42,129 nt of DNA. Origin: Dehalococcoidia bacterium. GTDB taxonomy: Bacteria > Chloroflexota > Dehalococcoidia > E44-bin15. A program made the position numbers and the translations under genes. Of this stretch, positions 28,416 to 38,900 are shown piece after piece. The stretch covers positions 1 through 42,129 of the forward strand of contig JAUWRG010000007.1 of the NCBI GenBank assembly GCA_030610655.1, written 5' to 3'. Numbering within the stretch: the first letter of the stretch is position 1; the number at the start of each line of letters is the position of its first letter. The notes beneath the pieces were generated by a model. That model had not been told where the DNA came from. It saw only the letters and a list, made by a program, of their open reading frames with translations, and did not search any database.

Positions 28416-29227
28416 TTCTGCACCAATCTATTCATTAAAGTGCTGTAGAAAAAGGTGGGTGGCTGAGCCCTCAAGAATCGAGCAACGTGAGGGCTGAGCC
28501 TCACTTTAACAGAGTCCCCATCTTCTAAGTCGAGGTTGACCTGGCCATCAATGCTGAGCATCGCCTGCTGGCTAGTGTGCACCCTCAGTTCTACCGCAGC
28601 CGTGGATGGAAGCACCAGGGCATTGGCAAAGGTGAGGTGGGGGGAAATGGCGTTTAAAATAATTTCCTTAGCTTGAGGATAGAGAATAGGGCCACCGGCG
28701 GCAAGAGAATAGCCCGTGCTACCCGTCGCGGTGGACACAATCACACCATCGGCCTTGTAAGTGGTCAAATGAGCACCATCTATATAGGTGTCTACATACA
28801 CCACTCGAGGTATAGCGCCACGCCCTATAAAGAGGTCGTTGAGGGCATGAAAGGGGCCCTTGCCATCAAGCTCTACCTCAAGCATAGCTCGTTCGTCAAT
28901 CCAACCCTCCCCTTTCAGGTAAATGGGGAGCTTCTCGCGAGCCTCCGTAGGCCCAAGCTCGGTCATAAAACCGAGCCTCCCAAGATTTACTCCGACGATG
29001 GGAACAGAACACCCGAGGGCAGCGCGAACCGCCCTTAAAATGGTGCCATCACCGCCAACACTAAGCAGCAAATCTGTCCCCTCCATCTGAGCCCTTGCCC
29101 TCTCCTCTTCCCAAGCAGAACAAAGCCAAACAGTAGCTTCAAGTGAGGGCAAAAAATCTGCTAGCTCCTCGGCGAGAGCCCCCGCAGCAGCGACCTTTGG
29201 ATGATAGAGGATGCCCACCTTCTTCAA
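28412..29227 (-). CDS. nadK: NAD(+)/NADH kinase
   Basis: LLLSVGGDGTILRAVRAALGCSVPIVGVNLGRLGFMTEL, ADGVIVSTATGSTGYSLAAGGPILYP. Confidence 0.96.
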   Translation of the reverse strand: MKKVGILYHPKVAAAGALAEELADFLPSLEATVWLCSAWEEERARAQMEGTDLLLSVGGDGTILRAVRAALGCSVPIVGVNLGRLGFMTELGPTEAREKLPIYLKGEGWIDERAMLEVELDGKGPFHALNDLFIGRGAIPRVVYVDTYIDGAHLTTYKADGVIVSTATGSTGYSLAAGGPILYPQAKEIILNAISPHLTFANALVLPSTAAVELRVHTSQQAMLSIDGQVNLDLEDGDSVKVRLSPHVARFLRAQPPTFFYSTLMNRLVQK

Positions 29228-30669
29228 TGGACTAGCTCTCTCCCGATTTCCTCGATGAACTTATTATACTGGATAAGTCTGCTTACCGCTTTAGCTGCGG
29301 CCTCTATAGTAGGGTAGACAGGCAGCCGTGCCTCCAGGCACCTTTGCTGGGCTTGAGCTACGGCAGCGAGCGCATCTGGGCGAGCGCCAGGGTAGAGAAC
29401 CACGACTACCGGCTTGGTCATGGTTTTCACCGTCTCAATCAGAATATCCATAGTCTGTTCCAGTTGCTCGGCCAGCGAAGAAAGACCAACGCCACCGTAA
29501 ACATCCACCCCAATATGGATGAGGATAAAGTCGACCTGGGGGTCAGCACCGACCATCCTTAGACCCTCCTGGTAAAACTGGGAGGCACCGGCAAGCCCCA
29601 GAGCGGTCTCCACAGGATTTCTTACACTGGCCCCGGCCTCAGGGAGGACCTTCTCCAATTGACTCCTGGTCTCCTCGGTGAAGGAAGGAACGGCTAGGCC
29701 AACCTTCTCGCAACTATCAGTGCCGATAACCCCGAAACCACCACCACGGCACACAATACCCACCCTGGGCCCCCTGGGGCACGGGAAGTGCATCAGGGCA
29801 AGCACCACATCGATAATCTCCTCCAGGCTTTCCACCGATATTGCCCCTGTTTGCCTGAAAAAGGCCTCCCATACCCACTGGCTGCCGGCTAGGGCTGCGG
29901 TGTGAGATGCCGCTGCTGCCGCGCCCCCCTCAGTTACCCCAGCCTTCAATATCACTACCGGCTTCCGCTTCATGCATTTCTTGACTACTTCAAAGAATGC
30001 CCTCCCATCTCTAACCCCCTCGATGTAGCAGGCGATAACCTCAGTTTCCTCATCGTCAGCTAGGTAGTCAAGGAAGTCGGTGCCATCCAGGTCGCAGCCA
30101 TTACCATAGCTAATCACCTTGCTAAAACGAATGCCCCGTTCATTGGCCAGGTTAACAAGGCGAACAGCGCCGGCCCCACTTTGAGTGACGAAAGCAACAC
30201 TACCCGCCTCCTTGGAGAAGGTAGGAAAGAAGGTCAGGCCCTCTTTAGGGTAATAAATCCCCATGCAATTTGGACCGATAACGCGTATCCCACCCTCGCG
30301 AGCGATACTGCTGAGCTCTTCCTCTAGCCTTCTCCCCTCCTCCTTGCCTGTTTCGCTGAAGCCTGCGGTGAAAACATGAACCGCCTTCACCCCTTTAGCA
30401 GCGCAGTCGGCCATGATTTGAGGGGTGAGCCGCGCCGGGATGTTGAAAATAACGTAGTCCACAGGCTCTGGAATATCCCCGACACTGGGATAGACCTTGA
30501 GCCCCATGACCTCCGATGCCCGAGGATTAACTGGGTAAATCCGACCTTGGTAGCCAAAACTCAATAGCCTGGGTAACCACCCCATGCAGTTTTCCCTGAA
30601 CTCATTGGCGGAGACCCCCACCACCGCTATAGAGCTGGGATGAAAGATGCCATCTAACGTGGCAAACAA
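29224..30669 (-). CDS. ADP-forming acyl-CoA synthetase alpha-subunit-like (CoA-binding / succinyl-CoA ligase-like domains)
   Basis: FHPSSIAVVGVSANEFRENCMG, YPVNPRASEVMGLKVYPSV, VRVIGPNCMG-like segment, VTQSGAGAV, catalytic-His-like ASHTAALAGS; no ATP-grasp domain in this ORF. Confidence 0.87.
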   Translation of the reverse strand: MFATLDGIFHPSSIAVVGVSANEFRENCMGWLPRLLSFGYQGRIYPVNPRASEVMGLKVYPSVGDIPEPVDYVIFNIPARLTPQIMADCAAKGVKAVHVFTAGFSETGKEEGRRLEEELSSIAREGGIRVIGPNCMGIYYPKEGLTFFPTFSKEAGSVAFVTQSGAGAVRLVNLANERGIRFSKVISYGNGCDLDGTDFLDYLADDEETEVIACYIEGVRDGRAFFEVVKKCMKRKPVVILKAGVTEGGAAAAASHTAALAGSQWVWEAFFRQTGAISVESLEEIIDVVLALMHFPCPRGPRVGIVCRGGGFGVIGTDSCEKVGLAVPSFTEETRSQLEKVLPEAGASVRNPVETALGLAGASQFYQEGLRMVGADPQVDFILIHIGVDVYGGVGLSSLAEQLEQTMDILIETVKTMTKPVVVVLYPGARPDALAAVAQAQQRCLEARLPVYPTIEAAAKAVSRLIQYNKFIEEIGRELVH

Positions 30670-30751
30670 CGCTTTTATCTAAACCTAACCAAATCGACGA
30701 AATCTCTACAGTGATTTGCATTGCCAAGTCTATCACCGTAGATAAGCGCTG

Positions 30752-31353
30752 TCAAGGAAACATGCTAACAGCTGTCTCCGCAACCCTCAGGAGTACCCAG
30801 GGGTAAATCCCGAGCACCAAGACGCCGAGGCAGGCGAAGGAGAGAGCACCTCGGAGTGCCCCCGAGGAGGGCACCCGCTCCTCCGATAACGGAGCGCCCA
30901 GATACATCACGCGCACTACTAGGAGATAGTAATATGCGGAAATCACGGCAATGATCACCAGCCAGAGTAGCCCAAAGTCAATGCCGGCGCTGAAGATGTA
31001 GACCTTGGCCATGAACCCTGCGGTGAGCGGGATGACGGTAAGGGAGATGAGGCAAAGTGCCACGGCAAGGGCAAGTAACGGAGCCCGCCGCGCCATTCCA
31101 GAGTAGTCGGCGATCTGGTCGCTATCGATCTTATTGGAGATGGCGATAAATGCCCCCAGATTGGTGAGGGCGTAGCACACTAGGAAGAAGACTAAATCGC
31201 TGCTCCCCGTGTTGGTAACCAGGCACAATGAGCCCCGCAATGCTCACCACCCCCAGGAGCCACTTTCGCCCAATGAACAGGTCGAGGAGGATCACCACCA
31301 GAGCCAGGGCCAATAGGCTTACTTCAGGTGCTAATAGATAAAAGTCTAATGCT
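30752..31353 (-). pseudogene. NADH-quinone oxidoreductase subunit N (nuoN) remnant with a large internal deletion
   Basis: N-terminal piece LDFYLLAPEVSLLALALVVILLDLFIGRKWLLGVVSIAGLIV joins (frame change) C-terminal piece GSSDLVFFLVCYALTNLGAFIAIS...LISLTVIPLTAGFMAKVYIFSAGIDFGLLWLVIIAVISAYYYLLVVRVMYL. Confidence 0.82.
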
Positions 31354-31359
31354 CGCTCC

Positions 31360-31782
31360 TTAAACCACCTCTGCTATCTCCATCAACCTTCGGGTGTCCT
31401 CATGGAGCTCCCCCCAAATCCTGGGGATGTCTCCTTTAGGCACCCAGATACCTTCGCCGACATCGCTGTCAAGGCGAATCTCTCCACCCACCAGTTTCGC
31501 CAAAAAGTCGATATAAATGACATGAAGCGTCGTTTTGCCCTCAGCTTTGACGATCCGCTCGAAGGGTATGAGCGGGGTGGTGAGGCTTATCTCAAGATTG
31601 GTTTCCTCCATAACCTCCCTTTCAATCCCATCCCTGATGCTCTCCCCCAGCTCCAACTTCCCCCCGGGACATATCCACTTCCCCTGCCAGAATCCCTCTC
31701 TTTCAGGCACATGCTTTACCAGTAGGATTCTCCCTTCATCGTCCTCAATCACCGCCCCCACAGCAACCATTATTTCCTCCAT
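31360..31782 (-). CDS. NUDIX hydrolase (MutT-like)
   Basis: WICPGGKLELGESIRDGIEREVMEETNLEI Nudix box. Confidence 0.92.
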   Translation of the reverse strand: MEEIMVAVGAVIEDDEGRILLVKHVPEREGFWQGKWICPGGKLELGESIRDGIEREVMEETNLEISLTTPLIPFERIVKAEGKTTLHVIYIDFLAKLVGGEIRLDSDVGEGIWVPKGDIPRIWGELHEDTRRLMEIAEVV

Positions 31783-32042
31783 AAAAAGTCACCACCTCTC
31801 TAATCAAACCTAAACACGAATCAACACCCCATCCTCTTGATATGCCTTGTATTGAGCTTGCTTCCATTATAATCGATTATTGCAGAAAGTGAATCTATCT
31901 CATAAATGAGGGCATCTGCTTGAAGTAGCCATTGTGTCCATCACAGTTGCCCGCTCAAGCGAATCTATGATAACATATGCCTAGCTAGACAGAAAGGGCT
32001 ATGCGCCTACCTTTTTGGGATGGCTATCGTTAAGAACATCAA

Positions 32043-32681
32043 ATGCTCATTGACCTTCATACGCATACCACACCTGAGTCCGAGGATAGTTATCTGACCC
32101 CTGATGAACTCATCGTTAATGCCAAAAACACCGGCCTCGATGCCATCTGTTTCACCGAGCATGACAGGTTTTGGGATGATGAGGACATTGCAAAGCTGTG
32201 CAAGAGGCACAACTTCCTCATTTTCCCCGGTGTCGAAATAACCACTGAAGAGGCACACCTTCTGGTCTTTGGACTCAAAAAGTATGTCTTTGGCATGCAC
32301 TGTGCCGCGTTTGTGAGGCGGTTGGTCGATGAGGCTGGTGGCGTCATCATCGTCGCTCATCCCTATCACCGCGGCTCCCGTGAGGATCTCGGAGGCGAGC
32401 TATACTATGCTGCACTCACTCGCGCATGTGAAAGCCCCGTTTTTAAACTGGCAGATGCTATCGAGGTATTCAATGGCAGAGGTTCGGAGAATGAAAATGC
32501 TTTCTCAAAGGAAATCTCTGAGAGATTAAACATACCGGGCATCGCCGCTAGCGATGCCCACGAGGTCAAAGACATCGGTCGCTGTGCCACCCTCTTCGAA
32601 AGAAGAGTCACCAACCTTCGGGAGTTGATCACCGAGCTAAAGGAGGGAAGGTTCAGGGTGGCAAACCTTGACAAGGCTTAA
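32043..32681 (+). CDS. PHP domain metal-dependent phosphoesterase
   Basis: MLIDLHTHTTPESEDSYLTPDELI...ICFTEHDRFW, GVEITTEEAHLLVFG, IIVAHPYHRG, AASDAHEVKDIGRCATLF. Confidence 0.93.
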   Translation: MLIDLHTHTTPESEDSYLTPDELIVNAKNTGLDAICFTEHDRFWDDEDIAKLCKRHNFLIFPGVEITTEEAHLLVFGLKKYVFGMHCAAFVRRLVDEAGGVIIVAHPYHRGSREDLGGELYYAALTRACESPVFKLADAIEVFNGRGSENENAFSKEISERLNIPGIAASDAHEVKDIGRCATLFERRVTNLRELITELKEGRFRVANLDKA

Positions 32682-33628
32682 GCACATAGCTCGGCAACTA
32701 GGAGGTCAAGGGCAAGATCGCCCTTCCACACCCCCTTCTTTATAGAGAGGTCGGTCTCCAGTAGTTTATGGTATACCTGTTCTAGTCGTTTCATGGAATA
32801 ACGATTACTCTGTTCAATCGCCTTCGTCAACACATAATCTGAGGTTAAACCCAGTCGACCCTTAATTTCGGCCATAGACGCCCCCCTTCGACTAAGCTCC
32901 TTTGCTTGAACCAGCATGCGAAGCTGCCTGGTAATCATCACTATCAAATAGGGTGCTGATGCGCCTTGCTGAAGCAATTGGTGCAACAATGACGCCGCTG
33001 TTGGAGATCTCCCCTCTATAAGCGCATCAACCATAGCAAAAACGCTCGCCTCCCGAGCGTAGCTAACCACCTCCCTCACATCCCCGACGTCGATGCGTCG
33101 CCCCAAGGTATATAGGAGCAGTTTTTCGATCTCGCTGGCCAAGACCCACAGATTCTCCCCAACAAGCGAGGCAATCAATCTTACCGCCTGGGGGGACATG
33201 TTACCCCCTTTTTCCTTTGCTCGCCGCTGGATCCACTCTTGCAACGCTGTCCCTTTGAGGAGAGGGAATTCTTTCACCGAAGCCACCGCTTCAAGCTTTC
33301 GGAGTAGTGCATTATCCCTCTTTATCGAACCATCGATTAAGATAAGCACCGTGGTCGGGGGCATGTCAACAACTCGTTCCTTGAGAGCCACCCATTCGGT
33401 ATTGCCCCCCTTAAAGCGACCAAGCAGCCCCTCAGCAATTACGAGACGGTGAGAACCCAAGAAGGGCATCGCCATGCAGGCATCCATCAATTGGTTTAAC
33501 CCCAACCGCTGCCCTTCAAAAACTGTAGTATTGTACGCTAAGGAATCCCTATCACCCAAACCCGCCTTGATCTTTTCCACCTCCTCCTTGATGGAGAAAT
33601 CATCGGCACCAAAAAGTATGTAACGCAT
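32678..33628 (-). CDS. holA: DNA polymerase III subunit delta
   Basis: MRYILFGADDFSIKEEVEKIKAGLGD..., LMDACMAMPFLGSHRLVIAEGLLGRFK, LASLVGENLWVLASEIEKLLLYTLGRRIDVGDVREVVSYAREASVFAMVDALIEG; ORF-track start (33682) lies inside a tandem repeat, so the internal Met is preferred. Confidence 0.9.
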   Translation of the reverse strand: MRYILFGADDFSIKEEVEKIKAGLGDRDSLAYNTTVFEGQRLGLNQLMDACMAMPFLGSHRLVIAEGLLGRFKGGNTEWVALKERVVDMPPTTVLILIDGSIKRDNALLRKLEAVASVKEFPLLKGTALQEWIQRRAKEKGGNMSPQAVRLIASLVGENLWVLASEIEKLLLYTLGRRIDVGDVREVVSYAREASVFAMVDALIEGRSPTAASLLHQLLQQGASAPYLIVMITRQLRMLVQAKELSRRGASMAEIKGRLGLTSDYVLTKAIEQSNRYSMKRLEQVYHKLLETDLSIKKGVWKGDLALDLLVAELCA

Positions 33629-33677
33629 CCCTTCACTCTGTCCTTGATTCGAACATAGGATGTTTCCCATATCTCCT

Positions 33678-33870
33678 GTCATTCTGAGCCGCTTCGGCTT
33701 CCTGTCATTCTGAGCCGCTTCGGCTTCCTGTCATTCTGAGCCGCTTCGGCTTCCTGTCATTCTGAGCCGCTTCAGCTTCCCGTCATTCTGAGCCGCTTCA
33801 GCTTCCTGTCATTCTGAGCCGCTTTGGCTTCCTATCATTCTGAGCCGCTTCGGCTTCCTGTCATTCTGAG
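33678..33870. repeat. 26-bp tandem repeat, 7 full units plus a partial eighth
   Basis: Unit gtcattctgagccgcttcggcttcct starting at 33678, 33704, 33730, 33756, 33782, 33808, 33834, with a partial unit at 33860; each contains AGCCG-CTT-CGGCT or a close variant. Confidence 0.93.
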
Positions 33871-33962
33871 CCGAAGGCGAAGAATCTCTGCTCGTCCACT
33901 TGAAAAGATTCTTTGGTCGCGGAGTTTACCCTGAGTCAAACGAAGGACTCCCTCAGAATGAC
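33860..33962. repeat. MITE-like element with GTCATTCTGAG / CTCAGAATGAC terminal inverted repeats
   Basis: gtcattctgag at 33860-33870 and ctcagaatgac at 33952-33962, with internal gaagaatct / agattctt complementarity. Confidence 0.75.
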
Positions 33963-34127
33963 AGCCTATTTTATACCTGCTTCGCAGCCGTGATTTGTTG
34001 GCCGGCAGCCGCCCATGATGTCTGCTCTCCTATTCTAGTGCATAACCTGACTCCCGACTAGACCTATAACCAAGGGATTATGCCTTTTCACGATAGAAAA
34101 CTGAAAGCTCCTCATTACCCACATCTT

Positions 34128-34205
34128 CCCCCCTTTTGTAAAGGGGGCAAGGGGGATTATGCGAGAGAACACCAGTCTAAAATCCCCCTTTGTAAAGGGG
34201 GTAAA
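34128..34205. repeat. Palindromic repeat with CCCCCTTT(T)GTAAAGGGGG units
   Basis: cccccttttgtaaagggggcaagggggatta ... aaaatccccctttgtaaagggggt. Confidence 0.7.
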
Positions 34206-34217
34206 GAACCATCTTTT

Positions 34218-34319
34218 CAGGCCGTCCAAAAAGGGTAGCGTAGCCACTCCTGTGGCTACGAATTCTTCGTCGTGACAGGAGTCACGACGCTACGCGGAAT
34301 GAGGTTTTTAGACAGCCTG
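34218..34319. repeat. MITE-like element with 15-bp imperfect terminal inverted repeats and two nested hairpins
   Basis: caggccgtccaaaaa (34218-34232) versus tttttagacagcctg (34305-34319), 13/15 complementary; internal GTAGCCACtcctGTGGCTAC and CGTCGTGACaggaGTCACGACG hairpins. Confidence 0.8.
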
Positions 34320-34546
34320 TTTTGGAATATGTTATCATAAGTTTGAGCAGGTCATGCGATATTACCTAGAATAGCGGTGAGAACACAATGTTACTGGACA
34401 GAAAATCGTATGTATGGATTTACGACAGGATTCACTGCCGTTACTATAACCTTCTAATCAAATTTTTGTCTTCTGCCCTTTTGGGGCGAAGAGAAATAAA
34501 AGCTTGCCATGCAACGGGAACCAGCAATAAAGTGTAGAGTGAGAAA

Positions 34547-35641
34547 ATGGAGATCGGGATCATTGGGCTGCCCAAAAGTGGCAAGACCACTATTTTCAAC
34601 GCCTTGACCAAAGGCAAGGCTGACATTGGCTCTTATACTACAGGGGGACCAAATTTTGGGGTGGTCAAGGTGCCAGACCCCAGACTCGACGGTCTGGATG
34701 AGATATTTCACCCCAAAAAGAAGACCGCCGCCGAGGTGCGATATGTCGATGTCGGGGTTCCTCCCAAGGGCTTGGGCAAGACAGAAGGGCTCGGCGGTCA
34801 GTTCTTCGTGCATATGAGCCAAGCAGATGCCCTTCTACACGTGGTGCGCACCTTCGATGATGACAGCGTACCCCACATCGAAGGAAGCATAGATCCAGCG
34901 AGGGACATCGACATCATGAACATGGAGCTTACCTTCTCCGACCTTTCCATCTTGGAAAAGAGACTACAAAAGATTGAGCTCTCCCTCAAAGCGGCGAAAC
35001 CTCATGAGCGAGAAGGCCTTCCCAAGGAGCAATCACTTCTGGAAAGAATCAAAACGGCGTTGGAAGAAGATGTCCCGATTAGAGAGCAACAGCTACCCGA
35101 TGACGAGAAGAAACTTATCTCAGGCTATCAATTTCTCACCGCCAAGCCGCTTCTCCTAGTGGCTAACATCGGAGAAGAAAGCCTACCCCAAGCAGGCTCG
35201 CTGGAGGAAGAGTGGCGCACCCGATACCTGCGCCCTCAAGTGAACGTTGCTGCCCTTTGTGGCAAGCTTGAGATGGAACTGGCTCAGCTAGAAGATGCCG
35301 ATGCCCAGGAGTTCCGCTCCTCCATGGGACTGGAAGAGGCAGCACTAGACCGCATGATCAGGCTTTCCTATGACCTACTGGGGCTCATCTCGTTCTTCAC
35401 TGTGGTGTCTGACGAAGTGAAGGCTTGGTCTATCCAGAGAGACACCCCTGCAATAAAAGCAGCAGGGAAGATTCACTCAGACATGGAAAGAGGCTTCATC
35501 CGGGCGGAGGTCATCGGCTACCATGACATGGTGAGATACGGTAGCATCGCCGAAGGAAGAAAGAAGGGACTTGTACATGTAGAAGGGAAGAGCTATATCG
35601 TCAAAGATGGCGATGTAATCACATTCCTCTTTAATGTCTGA
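34547..35641 (+). CDS. ychF: Obg-like ATPase/GTPase YchF
   Basis: MEIGIIGLPKSGKTTIFNALTKGKA, KTAAEVRYVDVGVPPKG, C-terminal TGS-like ...AIKAAGKIHSDMERGFIRAEVIGYHDMVRYGSIAEGRKKGLVHVEGKSYIVKDGDVITFLFNV. Confidence 0.95.
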   Translation: MEIGIIGLPKSGKTTIFNALTKGKADIGSYTTGGPNFGVVKVPDPRLDGLDEIFHPKKKTAAEVRYVDVGVPPKGLGKTEGLGGQFFVHMSQADALLHVVRTFDDDSVPHIEGSIDPARDIDIMNMELTFSDLSILEKRLQKIELSLKAAKPHEREGLPKEQSLLERIKTALEEDVPIREQQLPDDEKKLISGYQFLTAKPLLLVANIGEESLPQAGSLEEEWRTRYLRPQVNVAALCGKLEMELAQLEDADAQEFRSSMGLEEAALDRMIRLSYDLLGLISFFTVVSDEVKAWSIQRDTPAIKAAGKIHSDMERGFIRAEVIGYHDMVRYGSIAEGRKKGLVHVEGKSYIVKDGDVITFLFNV

Positions 35642-35900
35642 TCTCTCACCGTCGCAACTCGTTCGGTCACAACATTACAGGCCTACTCCCTAACGCGCCA
35701 CACATTCTGACGTTTCGTGCAACCTGTCATTAGGGTCCTGAGGCTAACCCATGGTTATGATTGGCATTGGCCAAAACTAATTCCTCATTGAATTATACGC
35801 CCACCAAGGTGTAAGATGAGGATTGATTATGTAGGCTACGTACTTCATACAATTATCGTCGTATTTGAAAAATAGGGAGTATGAATTGGGGATTGCGTTT

Positions 35901-38900
35901 ATGGTTGACTTGGAGCGTCAGCAATCTGTGCATAACCTACTCAAGCGATTTACCGGACTGGAACCACTGAAGCAGTTGCTCTGGTCCGAGTTGAATTATC
36001 AGCGTGTTAATCAACCTCTTTCTCGACGGGATTGGGGCACTACAGCCGCTACGGCTCTTGCCGAAGACCCGATCCTTTTCGCCAGCGGCGGGCAAGACGA
36101 TGATTTTCATGTGATCTATGCCCGGCTAGCAAATAACCAGTTACTTCTAGGGCAAGAACGTCCGGTCATCTCCAGATTATTGCGTGACCACCCCTATGCT
36201 TTATTCGTTTGCTCTAATACAACGCAGGACCGCTGGCATTTTATTAACGTTAAGTATGAAGAGGATAGCACCAAGCGGCGTTCATTCCGTCGTATAACCG
36301 TAGGTACTGAGGAACGACTACGGACAGCATCGGAGCGGTTGGCCATGCTTGACCTGGAAACTATTAGCAGTGATCTTTTTGGTCTCCCACCGCTGTTAGT
36401 TCAGGAACGCCATGATGAGGCGTTTGATGTTGAAGCGGTAACACGAGAGTTTTTCAAAGCATATCGCGAAATATTTGAGGGCGTTGAAGAGCGTATCGAA
36501 GGGTTTGATGATCCTGGCAGCAAGAGGCTTTTCACCCAGCGATTATTCAACCGCCTCATGTTTATCGCCTTTGTCCAGAAGAAGGGATGGCTGAAATTCG
36601 ATTTGCAAACAAACTATCTCTCGGCACTATGGAAGGCTTATGGGCAAGATGCATCCTCAAAGACAAATTTCTATAGTGACCGGCTAAAGCTTCTCTTCTT
36701 CACCGGGCTCAATACCCCCAACGAAGTCAATATCGTAGACATCAATCGAAACGGCGTGCTTAAAAAACTGATTGGCGATGTGCCCTACCTCAATGGTGGG
36801 CTGTTCGAGGAGGACGAGGACGACCATAACCCCGAAATCGTTGTGCCTGATGAGTGCATTGAGGCTGTGCTCAGTGAACTCTTTAACCGATTCAATTTCA
36901 CAGTTACCGAGAGCACGCCACTGGATATCGAGGTTGCAGTCGATCCGGAGATGCTGGGCAAGGTTTTCGAGGAATTAGTTACCGGCAGACATGAAACAGG
37001 TAGTTACTACACACCTAAGCCAGTGGTCTCTTTTATGGGTCGGGAGGCGTTGAAAGGCTATCTGGAAACAACTCTCCGCAATGAATCACCCTCAGCCATA
37101 CAGCAATTCGTGGAGGAACACGACCCAGCAGAACTCCGAAACCCTGAAGCAGTTTTGGAGGCACTCCGCAGTGTCAGGGTCTGCGACCCCGCCTGTGGCA
37201 GCGGGGCATATCTACTGGGCATGCTGCATGAACTGCTGGACTTGCGAACATGCCTCTTTGCCACGAGGAATCTTGACCCCATTTCCTCCTATGAGCGCAA
37301 ACTGGAAATCATCCAGAACAATGTTTACGGCGTGGATATGGACCCCTTTGCTGTCAACATCGCCCGGCTGCGTCTATGGCTCTCCCTAGCGGTGGAATTC
37401 GAGGGTGACCGCCCACCACCGCTACCCAACCTGGACTTCAAGATAGAGGACGGCGACAGCTTGGCTGCCCCTGACCCTTCCGCTAAGATGCAGGGCAGCT
37501 TTCGCCAGCACCAGATCGAGGATTATTTGCGTCTGAAGGCTACCTATATGACAGCGCACGGTGGCGAGAAGCTGACACTGCGGAAGCAAATCAACGTTCT
37601 TAAAGGGGAAATCTCCGCCTGGACTCACGGTGGGAATCCGGTCATCGGGTTTGATTGGCCGGTTGAGTTTGCCGAGGCGTTCGCTGACGGTGGCTTCGAC
37701 ATCGTGCTGGCTAATCCACCTTATGTCCGCGCCGACGCACAGTTCAAGCACCTCAAAGATGAAGACGAACGTCAAGCTGCTATTGCCGAATGGAAGGACT
37801 ACCGCGCTACGCTTCTCAAGAGCGGCGTCTACCAGACACTCTACGAGAAGTGGGACCTGTATTTGCCATTCCTGGAACGCGCTCACCAACTGCTGCATAC
37901 AGGCGGGCGCATGGTGTTTATCATTTCCGACGCTTACAATGCTGCCAAATACGCTTACAAATCACATGAGTTCTTTTTCAGCAACGCCTGCATCGACCGC
38001 ATTGACTTCTGCACCGATATCCCGCTCTTCAAGGCGGGCATCAGCAATACCATCGTCCACTTTGCCAAAGCAACTCCTGATGCCAACCACCAACCCATCC
38101 GCGTCCACCGCTGGGGAGAGAAACAAGAGGACTTTGAGCAAAACGCTGAGGTTTTGCCCACCGCCTTGCAAGCCAAGTTTGGCAGGACGATCTTCCGAGT
38201 GGATGCGACCGAAGCAGATGGAGTAGGGGAATTCGTGCCCTTGGCTAAGGTTTGCTACCTCAGTTGGGGACTTAGACCAAACAGTGATGAGAGATACTAT
38301 CAAGGTGCATTCACAACTAGAGATATGATTTCAGACGTCGAGGATAAAGCCCACCCAAAGCCATTCGTTCAGGGTAAAGACACAGTGAAGTGGTGGGCTT
38401 ATCGTATTCGTTACTTGGAGTGGAACACAAAGCGCGCACCCGCAATGTTTGCCCGCCCTACCTTCCCTGAACTTTATGACGTGCCAGAGAAACTCTTGGT
38501 GGTAAAGGTTAGTGGTGTTGCTCCCAGAGTCGTTTTCGATAATCGTCAACTCATTTGCACAGATTCCTTTTGCTGTTGTGTGCCGTGGCACTATCTCAAG
38601 GGTGTTCGGAACAAGTCCATCCAGAAGACAGCAAGGTATCGAGATGAGCTAAAGCACAACGAAGCCTCACCCACCATATTCCGTGAGGAGTTGGAGGAAC
38701 TGTCGCAGCAATTCGCACCGAAATATTTACTGGCAGTGATGAACTCCACCTTTGCCAGGGAATGGCTGGCGACACGACGACGGCACAAAATACAACTCTA
38801 TCCCGACGACTGGAAGCAATTGCCCATTGCACCCGCTACGGCAGAGGAGCAGGCAGCGATTGTAGCGCTGGTAGACCAAATCCTTGCGCTCTATGCGAAA

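Noticed and set aside
33678-33870. Tandem 26-bp array as a CRISPR array
   Set aside because: Units are directly adjacent with no spacers, so this is a minisatellite derived from a repeat terminus.
37422-37898. 158-aa minus-strand ORF within the methylase gene
   Set aside because: Antisense to the conserved NPPY-containing methylase region.
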